Origin: Exophiala sp. HKRS030 | Lineage: Eukaryota; Ascomycota; Eurotiomycetes; Chaetothyriales; Herpotrichiellaceae | Direction of reading: 5' to 3' | NCBI GenBank assembly: GCA_023897205.1 | Contig: JAHWDD010000001.1 | Span: forward strand, 2,356,001 to 2,420,000 | DNA: 64,000 nt | In this document: positions 56,011 to 64,000 of the stretch, piece by piece | Position numbering within the stretch: position 1 is the stretch's first letter | How the letters are laid out: the number at the start of each line of letters is the position of its first letter | The notes under the pieces: generated by a model | The model's input: only the letters and a program-made list of their open reading frames with translations | The model's database searches: none | Told to the model about the DNA's origin: nothing | Position numbers and translations under genes: made by a program

Positions 56011-56762
56011 TCAAGGCTTTCTGGCGGCGATGAGCAGGAAATAAGGTCTATGTGCCTCACCCTTCTGATCTGGCTTTGTTTCGAGATCGAGTCCATCCCA
56101 GGCCTCTTTGAACGCCGTCAAGACAAAGCCAGCGTCAATCAACAAGCTCAGATAAGTGTCCACGGTGCGATGATACTTCCTGATACCTGGGGCCAACCAG
56201 TTGGTCACCCTTAGCCCTTCTGTCCAGTACTCGTTCAACGGCCAGTACACTCGGCCATCATCCCCCACCGCCACTGCGCATCGGAGGGAGCAGTCAATAC
56301 AGGATGCTCGATGGAAAACACCAAGTTCCCACCTCGTACCAAGGCCTTGTAGATCTCTCCGAGCAAGCGCTCCAACTTCTCCGTTGGCAGATAATGGAAG
56401 GCCAGGGAACTATACACTAGATCATATTCTCCCTCGGTCATGGTTAAGCTCTCCAAATCACCAGTCTGGTACGTGATCCTCCCTTCTTCTATCCTCGAAG
56501 CCTGTGTGAGTTCTCGAGCTCGGCTGAGCATGTTCTCTGAAATGTCAATTCCAAGTACGGAGCGGGCATGGCCCTCTAGAATTGCCCATCGAGCAACCCA
56601 TCCAAATCCAGTCGCCAGATCCAGCACCTTCTTGTCCGTGATATCGCCGATCAATTTGCGCAGAGTCGACCACTCTGGCGCTCCATCCAGCCCATGAACA
56701 GATCGTGGAAGCTTCGAATACTCGTTGAAGAAATTCGCCTCGTCATACACATTTTGAGCCAT
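56011..56762 (-). CDS. SAM-dependent methyltransferase (class I); one apparent base missing
   Basis: Starts MAQNVYDEANFFNEYSKLPR. Motif I is VLDLATGFGWVARWA, with GIDISENML after beta-2, TYQTGDLESL after beta-3 and YDLVYSSLAFHYL after beta-4; then LVRGGNLVFSIEHPVLTAPS. This is the Methyltransf_11 layout for small-molecule methyl transfer. After APSDAQWRWG the frame breaks at the CCCCC run 56262-56266: with a sixth C the text continues DDGRVYWPLNEYW and reaches the stop at 56011, giving about 251 residues. Without it the protein stops early at 56235. The downstream half is fully conserved in character (WLAPGIRKYHRTVDTYLSLL, DAGFVLTAFKEAW), so the gene is probably whole and the deletion technical. 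Substrate unknown. Confidence 0.82.
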
Positions 56763-57776
56763 AGCTAAAAAACTACCTCGCCCAAGCCCTACGGGGTGCG
56801 GGCAAAGCTCTGATATCTATCAAAGGATCAGGGACGAGGAGAAGAACAAGGGAGGAGGAGGAACAAGAGCAAGGGGAGAAACACAGAGGCTATGAGATAG
56901 ATGGATTCAGAGGATATTCTGGTCCAAGTACAAGACGGAGCGAGGACTGGTCCTACTCAGTTTTATAAGGCTGTTCAACCAGCGTCATGCGTATTGTGCG
57001 GACGTGGCTTCTACATCAGGCACGAAGACGGAGCAATCAAAGCCCAGGAACTTGGACCTGATGTCTCCAAAGCTGTGTTACTACAGGACCAAAGGATATT
57101 CGATGACTGGCCTTGGACGCCTCCAATCGTCTGTGAGTCATGGTTGATGCTCGATTGGAAAGCCGGAAACATCTTGCACCGGCGCCAAGTCTGCCCAAGC
57201 TATCACGCAATGCGCTTCATATAAGCGAAAACCTAGATTTCAACATCGGCAGCAACCTATGTGTTGCCAGCGACCTGGGTGGACTTCAACTTACGATTTT
57301 CCGCACTGTCAGCGCGAAATGTCTATGAATGTCTAGGTGTGATTGACCACGGGATTCATATTTCTGAATGAATCCTTATTCTTGCTCTAATGATCCACAA
57401 TTGAACAAGAATATTAATATGTTCAATGCGTTTTGCCTGTCCAAAGCCCGACTTGTGCTGTCCAAGCTCAATTTCGGCGCGTAGTTCGTCCATTACCATT
57501 CATTACCAGATGAGTCAGTTGCGTCCCATCATTGCCATAACCTATCGAAATCAGTCGTCAAGTGTCGTTGGAGTGCGCCGATCGGGCTGCAGTCAGATGC
57601 GAGGACAGAGCCCTCCCCATGGAAGTCAAAATGTGCCAGCGAGTCCATCCACGTCTATCTTCGCTGCGCCGCAGCGGCCAATCTCTGCTATGAGCAGGAT
57701 GAGAGATATCTATGTTGATGACCGTGTATATCATGCATGCCGAAAGGCCAGCCCGCGAGAAATCAAATCCCTAGGC
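56763..57776. other. Intergenic stretch
   Basis: About 1 kb between the methyltransferase start and the GMC gene end. A frame at 56901-57224 (107 codons, plus) is open but unrecognised. No RNA gene seen. Confidence 0.4.
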
Positions 57777-59727
57777 CTATTGTGCAGCCTTGATCATGTC
57801 AGCAGCTTTTTCAGCTACGCCGAAAGCAACGGCTTGCAAATGTGCACCAGGCACCATAGGATAAATGCCAGTATCAACAACCCGCAGATTCGATGTGCCG
57901 TACACCAATAAATCGGTATCAACAACACCGCCCAATTCAAGGGGTAACATTGCTGTCGTGCCAGAGTAGTGATATTCTGTGCCAATGCCTGCGCGGAGGA
58001 TAGCCGCCAGAGTCTCAGTGTCGGCATTATTCGGGACTTGGTCGTACGAAGGCTGAAGCTGCTGGATAGCATCAGTATTAAGAATTCTCTGGTTGAGCTG
58101 CATAGCAAGAATCATCACGTCGAAATCGAAGTCGTGGGCCAGCCAGCGAGGGTCAACACTTGGGGGTGTGAACGGGTCTGTCGATGTGATATGCGATGTG
58201 CCTCTTGAAAGAGGTCTCATGAGTGCCAAATCAAGCCCTCCTGCATTGTTATTGAGGTTTTCGAAAGCTGGGATGTTCTCGGAGGCCAACTCTGCGAGAA
58301 CGCTGTCAATTTGTTGTTCGTAACCTCGCTGAAGTGTTGGTTCATCGACATAGGTGCTGGGGAGATTGTAGCTTGCATCACGCGCGGCAGACAACATGCC
58401 TGCAGGGTCTGAAGCCGACTGTTCGAGAGATGGAAAGGCAACAGCGCAGCTGGGCTTTGCGGTCCAAGGTCCAGTCCTGCTGCTATAATACTCGGCCGCA
58501 GATTCTTCATTGAATGAAGCATTGGTTGCGAAATCATTGACGTCAAGAACATTAGCGTTCGTATACGCATAATCCAGATGGATCATGGCGTGATCTTGAA
58601 GATTGTTGCCCACGCCAGGCAGGTTTTCCAGTACATGAACTCCCACAGCTTCCAAGACAGACGCCTGGCCAATCCCTGATAGCTCTAGAATCTGGGCACT
58701 GTGAATCGCACCAGCCGAGAGAATGACCTCACGGCTTGCATAGGCAGTTTGCCGTGGTGATGAAGGACCTGTTGCAAACTCAACGCCTGTGGCCGTCAAC
58801 GACTCGCCTTGATCGAACAGTATTCTCGTTACCTGCGAATTCGGTTGAACGTTGAAATTGCCACGTGCAATGTTGGGGTCATAGTACGCTATCCGTGCAT
58901 CAGACCGAGTTTGACTGACAGGATCAATATTGAGAGGAAGATAGTATCCTCCAGCAGAAAGACCCTCGTTTGGTTCAGCGGATGTTGGAATGCCAAGTGA
59001 CTGTAAAGCGTCGAACCAATTGTCTGCCTGTGGCCAGTAGTAATTGGGATATGAAACCTGGACTGGGCCATCACGACCATGTACAGCAGAGTTCTGAAGG
59101 ACTGGTTGGACAACTGCACCTTCATAGCTCTTGGGGGTATACGTTTCGGACTGTGGGTGGAACGGTTACTACAGGGCATATATCGATCAAAGTCATTGAC
59201 GCATACCTTCTCAAAATATGGGAGAAGAGCATCCCAACCCCAATTGGAGTTCCCAATATCATTCCAGGCGTTGAAGCTTTGCTGGTTGCCACGATTCCAC
59301 ACCATGCCATTGATAAGGGACCCACCACCAATGCCCTTGCCCATAGGAATATGACGACTGACACCATCAAGGTGAGTTTGAGGCACAGTATAAAGACCCC
59401 ATTCGTAAAAACCATAAGGCTGAAGTCCGATGTAATAGGGGACTGAAATTTCGTCTTCCCCTTGATCTCTGCCTATTATCAGCATGTATCATAACCTAAC
59501 GGTGCTTGTAGTTCATACAATGCTCCAGCTTCAAGACACAAGACCGTTATGTCCTCGTTTTCACTCAAGCGTGATGCCACTACCAATCCAGACACACCAC
59601 ATCCAACGACAATATAATCAAATGTTTGACCGGCCGCATCATTTATCAAGCCCCGACCATTTAGAGGAAGTGCAAATACATCAGAACAAGATAGAAGATG
59701 ACAGAAAACTCCCGAGTACTTCATCAT
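57777..59727 (-). CDS. Secreted GMC oxidoreductase (FAD)
   Basis: Three exons. Exon 1 starts at ATG 59727, with a hydrophobic leader ending near VFALPLNG, then [19 protein letters not shown] (the FAD GxGxxG motif) and LCLEAG. An intron (GTATGA...GGCAG) joins LEAGAL to [14 protein letters not shown]. Exon 2 holds the GMC signature around [19 protein letters not shown] second intron follows YFEKV. Exon 3 carries the second signature ([20 protein letters not shown]) and the active-site end: [12 protein letters not shown] with the first catalytic His and [20 protein letters not shown] with the second. About 590 residues, normal for the glucose/aryl-alcohol/choline oxidase superfamily. Substrate cannot be read. 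It probably oxidises an alcohol or sugar outside the cell and may supply peroxide for wood or plant-material attack. Intact. Confidence 0.88.
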
Positions 59728-61400
59728 GTCGGTAAATCGGCGAATCAGACTTTGTGATATGTAGAAATTCCAACCAACTCCATACAAATGTCAGGGAAGA
59801 TCCTGGAAATTCGAGCCTGAAGGAAGACTCTATTGGCGTAAACGTAAGGTTTCAAACACAGAAAGGTAGGAATATACTCTCGTATCCGAAAAGAATGAAC
59901 GCAATTACAACGAAAGAACTCTCACCCACAATAAGCGGTCGTGAACGAAATAAAAAATTGGGACGTAGAAAGAAGAAAAAAGGCTGTGAGCGCACAAACC
60001 AGACAGTAGGCTGCTAAGTACCCTGAAAGGTATACGACAGACTATCCGAGGATCTAGATCGATTGGACATATGACCACAGATGCTGGGAGTCAAGAACCA
60101 TGGTGGTGGACCGCATCATGTGTCAAGGCGAAGCAGTGGAGGTAAAGACTTCCGTGCGATAAGCCAAACTTAGCACTGTGATGGATGAGGTAGATCTAAG
60201 TGGTCGCCGGGCGAGATGGATCCGAGTCGAGGGAAGGGAGGACACAAAAACCACTGTAGAGATGCTTGAAGACTCTTTGACATCAAGCGCAATGCAGGAA
60301 CATGGATCCACATGTTTCAGAAGAAGGATAGGCAAATGGTAATGGACGAGGTTGCAATTCCGAACGATCCGATGCTGGAATGCTGGAATGCTTCACAGAG
60401 ACTTTCGAATTCGACACAAGGAGTGGAGACTGACAAGAGATACAACCCGTTTCTTACGTATTCAACTGGGGATCGAATACTTTGAATTTTGCAAAAGGTC
60501 CATTGACAAGCAAAGTCAAAGTTGTGTGGAATATTACTCGAATCCTCGCACGTTTGACATATTTCGACATGTGAATATCGAAGAACGCTGTAGCTGTACG
60601 TAGAGGCCGACCCTTGACACATGGGCCTGGCGTCTCGCTTGTGCAGAGCGACACGACTCGATCGCGAATACGGGTCGAGTGCTGAGAGTGCTTGCATGAA
60701 CTGATGGCCCTAGTTGAAGAAGGGTTGCGAAAAAGGTCAACGAACGATTGGACGTTGACCTGGCCAAGGTGTAAAAGTTTGCCCTTCTGATAACATAACA
60801 TTGGTCGGCGACGTTCAGAAGTGGAACGAGAGCAAGACTTGTGCTCCGGTTTAATAAGGCGATTCGTGTACCTTGGCACACAGTCGATCACCAGGGACCC
60901 TCCTTGCGTCCCGTTGTTGCTTTATGTATACCCAGTATTTAGGCGAACGGGGAAAACTATTATGGGAACGTTGCTTTGGTTATACCAAGTATTCCAACGA
61001 ACATGGAAAACTATTGTGGGCACGTTACACTGCATTGACATTGTTCTCCACGATCTGCCATCCCTTGAGAAAAGAATTTGCTAACATGACCGTACTGGTT
61101 CGCCATCAATATGCTTGTGGCCCTGACCAAATAAGACACAAGAAAGCGAGAATTTGTGATAATATTCATGTTCTCGTTGTGATCTCATGTCATGCGAACC
61201 CGGAAAGATATACCCACAACCATCCCTCCTCCAACTCAGAGACCTCTCAAACCAATGCTCCCGTTCTTCCAACGAAGTAGTCCTTCCACCAGTTCCATGG
61301 AGGATACGGCTTGCCTCTTTGGTGACTTTGAGCTCAAATCATAGGGCTCCGCAAGGGCCAAAGAGTTTTGCTTTGCCGAGACTTGATCTACCGTGTTTCA
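59728..61400. other. Gene-free stretch with a duplicated 46-bp segment
   Basis: No recognisable gene in 1.7 kb. An imperfect direct repeat, period 54 bp, lies at 60927-61026. Frames up to 145 codons (60454-60891 minus) show no domain. Confidence 0.45.
60927..61026. repeat. Imperfect tandem duplication, 54-bp period
   Basis: Copies at 60927-60972 and 60981-61026 share CGAAC, GGAAAACTATT and ACGTT blocks with about ten differences. The unit has no similarity I recognise and lies outside any supported gene. Confidence 0.75.
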
Positions 61401-63242
61401 TCACTCATCGCCATCTGTCTCACGCTCTTCGAAACGCAGAAACTGTTCGGGATCTGTATCTGAACCCATGATAGATGTCCAAACCTCTTTTACCGAGGAA
61501 AGTACATCGTCAGGAAATGACAGATCATGGGCCCTGGTACCAAAGCAGAAGAGGTTAGACACTGGTTGCCGAACACCCGAGTCGTTCTGGGACCCATCTA
61601 GGGTTGGCGTCAAGGCCCGATATGTCATTGTCCAGAGAATTTTATTGTCAGCGCTAGAAGTTTCGAGAAATGATTCGACCGCAAGCTTCAAGTGTTTCTC
61701 AGCATCTTTCGCATTTGATGCAAGAGATCCATAGATGATACCTAATCAGTCGATGTTAGCAAGTGTTCGACAGCAGTGACTTCGACATGACATTGAGAGA
61801 TGACGGATTTCAGGTTGTCAGAGGATAGATATCAGCAAGGCACAAATGTGCTCAGGCAATGTAGATAAGTATTCAAAGTTGGATCATCATCTAGGCATTC
61901 AAGAGAGAGGGGAGTTGTCTTACATTGGCCAGCTGGGCATTCTCCTGTGTCCTCCGAATGAATTTGTAGGTATATCGGAGAATGGTCCGAGTTCTCGATA
62001 TCAGGTAAGTTCACCAACACGATTGCCACAGCAGGAGTTGGCCCATTGTCAGAAGTAGGAGGGAAGAGATCTCGCAGTGGATCGGCCACAACATTGATCG
62101 ATTTCCAGATGTTCGTAGCTTGAGCAGTCAGTGTCGAGTCCAGGACATCCAGGGGTACGTCGTCAACACTCCCCACGATAGCCTTAGACCTGATGAGTGT
62201 ATTGTCTGGCAAGGTGGAGTGGAACAAGATGCCGTCTTCGGTGCCTTCGGCTGAGATCCTCGGTGTGTCCGTCGCAGGCACATTCACGTTTCTCAGTTCT
62301 TGGCCCAAGAGATAGATCGCACCACCAACGGCTCCAGCACGGCAAGCGACTTGTGCGATTTCGGAGTTGCCACCATATTTGGCGACAACTGCTCCAAAGC
62401 CGGGGCCGAAATATCCTATAGAACGCATATGTCTTCGAATCCTTCTAAGCGCATCGACGAACGAGATAGAGGCGGCAGAGGACGTGGACAGCGCCAACGC
62501 AAGTATTGGGGCTTGAAGTGTGTCTCTTATCTTGAAGTCCCTTTTCAGAGCATCCTCAAGGGAAAGCGAAGGATCAGTCGCTACACTTTGTGTGTCCTCC
62601 TCTTCTTCCTGCAGCACGAATCGCAGAAACTTCATCAATCCACGTTTGTCCTTCATGGAAAGCGTCTCATCGTTGAAAACATCTTCACGAGTGCTAGGGA
62701 TCTTGTGTAGTGTTTTGTCACGGCATATCCACCATGAACCAACAGCGAGAAATTCTAGTTGGGTATGAATGCGAGAGGAGACAAGCGAGGGAAGGAAGGC
62801 GGATTGTGCGTAGATTATTTGAGGGTTCAGACTCAATGTGTATGCCCTCGAAGAAGCAAGCCGAGACTTTGGGCTGGGATCCGCAGACTGGTCATGCGTA
62901 GAAATCGAAGCCTCTTTGTAGACATGACTTGCACCTACCGATTGTGAGCAGAGCAGATTGAAACCATCAAGACATGCTGACTCTTGTTTACATTGTCCGT
63001 CCACTTCACTGCATCCTGCAGACTCAGGCCAGCATCCTCTCCACCATAGTAGTCATTACGATCGACATGCAGTATCTTCTTACCAGATCGTGAGAGTGCT
63101 CTGAGTGAGACGGCTTGGTCAGTCAGTTGGAGCCTAGGACCAAATGTGGATAGGGAAGTTTGGCTCACAATGCAAGAAGAGATTGGGGGATACTGGTTCC
63201 AGCAATCACGGCGTCCCAGACCTCCTCGGACAAACTGTCCAT
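61401..63242 (-). CDS. MRS6: Rab escort protein (Rab geranylgeranyltransferase component A)
   Basis: Five or more exon segments on the minus strand. The start at 63242 gives MDSLSEEVWDAVIAGTSIPQ and SLLAL; an intron follows, then ALSRSGKKILHVDRNDYYGG and LSLQDAVKWTDNVNK. Another intron (GTCAGC...GGTAG) leads to SASHVYKEAS, then SRAYTLSLNPQIIYAQSAFL and HTQLEFLAVGSWW. The body has YFGPGFGAVVAKYGGNSEIA and QVACRAGAVGGAIYLLGQEL, the GDI/REP sequence-conserved region. A strong donor GTAAGA at 61923 and acceptor at 61742 join CPAGQC to IIYGSLASNAKDAEKHLKLA, running to the stop at 61401. REP presents newly made Rab GTPases to the prenyl transferase, needed for all membrane traffic. Intact with this splice model, which removes an apparent early stop at 61832. 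Confidence 0.88.
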
Positions 63243-63704
63243 AATGACATTCGTGCAATGTCTGGCAGCTCAGAAGTAGAGACAAAAGTCGGAGAGAGAG
63301 GTGAAGGAAGCATGGAAACAGAAAAGCAACCACAATCAATTGCAAAAAGTTATTGCAATGACACTTTCAATTACAGGCAGGTTTGCCGAACTATGCGCCA
63401 TGTCAGCCACGTGACATGGGATCCTTCGTTAGGCTGAGGATCGGGCTTCAGCCGACTTCGTTTTGTTATGGTCAGGCTGTAGCTTGCTCTCCCCATCCAT
63501 CTACCAAGCCTTCCAGGCTTCTGGGGCGCTAAATCATGCATAGTGGAATAACATCGGGTGCCTTATTGATGCAATCTAGGCCCATCGAATGATCGACGGA
63601 CGATCTTTGACATCACTGTATCAACAACACTCCATGTCACTTGAATCTAAGTGAGTTTCAATCGTAGCCTCTTCTCCATTACAATACCAGCCATTTCTGG
63701 CACC
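63243..63704. promoter_or_regulatory. Divergent region between REP and SDR genes with palindrome
   Basis: 462 bp between opposed starts. It holds an inverted repeat with perfect 8-bp arms CCATGTCA / TGACATGG at 63398-63419, around a 6-bp centre; CACGTG (63408-63413) spans the centre and the right arm. No coding signal. Confidence 0.45.
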
Positions 63705-64000
63705 ATGAACACTCAATCTGGACGCCTGCAAGGTCGTATAGCCGTTGTGACAGGAAGTTCGTCTGGTCTCGGCGCAGCTATCTGTCTGGCGTTTGCCGCC
63801 GAGGGAGCCACAATCTTCTGCGTGGATTTGTATCCTGCTCCACGGAATGCTATCAACCCTAGCACCCTTCGTGCCGACGACTTCAACGTCCGTGTCACGG
63901 GCCAGCCAGGCACGCACGAACGTATCCGTCAGCTTGGTGGCGAAGCCGCATATCATAAAGCGGACGTCACGAAGCCGCGTGATATGGATCTGGCGATCAG
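63705..64000 (+). CDS. Short-chain dehydrogenase/reductase, cut by window end
   Basis: From ATG 63705 the frame is open to the window edge (98 codons). It reads MNTQSGRLQGRIAVVTGSSS, then GLGAAICLAFAAEGATIFCVD. The TGSSSGLG cofactor loop and an acidic residue at the end of beta-2 mark a classical SDR, probably NAD-using. A stretch follows (NPSTLRADDFNVRVTGQPGT) that is longer than usual before GGEAAYHKADVTKPRDMDLA, the helix leading to the NNAG motif. The catalytic Ser-Tyr-Lys part lies outside. It is divergent from the Rab escort gene. Substrate unknown. Confidence 0.85.
   Translation, partial: MNTQSGRLQGRIAVVTGSSSGLGAAICLAFAAEGATIFCVDLYPAPRNAINPSTLRADDFNVRVTGQPGTHERIRQLGGEAAYHKADVTKPRDMDLAI

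Noticed and set aside
61742..61850. Frame break in the Rab escort gene after LSTF
   Set aside because: At first this looked like another missing base, but a GTAAGA donor at 61923 with acceptor at 61742 joins CPAGQC to IIYGSL in frame, so the gene is intact.
1..64000. CRISPR arrays, bacterial operons, riboswitches or prophage
   Set aside because: None seen. Spliced genes, Pol III tRNA genes and fungal regulators show a eukaryotic nuclear sequence.

Overview
The window reads as nuclear DNA of a filamentous ascomycete (Pezizomycotina). Genes are split by short GT-AG introns, mostly 40-70 nt with CTAAC-type branch sites. One tRNA carries a canonical 37/38 intron. There are three Zn(II)2Cys6 regulators, an N-terminally extended Rho4 GTPase, a DASH-complex subunit and secretory genes of fungal type. 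A member of Eurotiomycetes/Chaetothyriales is my guess from general look only.

Layout. 1-2168: no supported gene. 2.2-5.1 kb: a divergent pair, a DUF1479 putative Fe(II)/2OG oxygenase (-) and a short-chain dehydrogenase (+). 5.7-7.4 kb: AVT-type amino-acid transporter. 8.8-9.7 kb: Bax-inhibitor-1 family protein. 10.09-10.21 kb: a tRNA-Gly(CCC) gene interrupted inside its T-loop by a 56-bp element with GT...AG ends. 10.8-13.4 kb: Ulp1-type SUMO protease. 14.3-20.6 kb: an MFS anion/cation symporter, a Zn2Cys6 regulator and a decayed tannase/feruloyl-esterase gene, possibly the relic of a small catabolic cluster. 20.8-25.5 kb: long-chain-base phosphatase, Rho4 and DAD1. 26.0 kb: tRNA-Leu(UAG). 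29.6-31.2 kb: spliceosomal SmF and a UPF0587 zinc protein. 31.8-34.5 kb: wreck of an SF1 (UPF1/NFX1-like) helicase. 35.2-39.1 kb: exocyst Sec8. 42.3-43.5 and 51.3-52.6 kb: two more Zn2Cys6 regulators, separated by about 7.8 kb with nothing recognisable. 54.3-59.7 kb: F-box protein, SAM methyltransferase and secreted GMC oxidoreductase. 61.4-63.2 kb: Rab escort protein. 63.7 kb to the end: a second SDR, cut by the window edge.

How they fit together. Many genes are housekeeping: membrane traffic (Sec8, Rho4, Rab escort protein), kinetochore (DAD1), splicing (SmF), SUMO cycling (Ulp1) and sphingolipid turnover. Accessory blocks (transporter plus regulator plus esterase relic, helicase relic, gene-poor stretches) lie between them.

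The main oddity is the split tRNA-Gly(CCC). A second window-wide pattern is that at least four otherwise intact genes, including SmF, each need exactly one extra base to keep frame, two of them at C runs. This suggests consensus deletions in the assembly rather than real pseudogenes.
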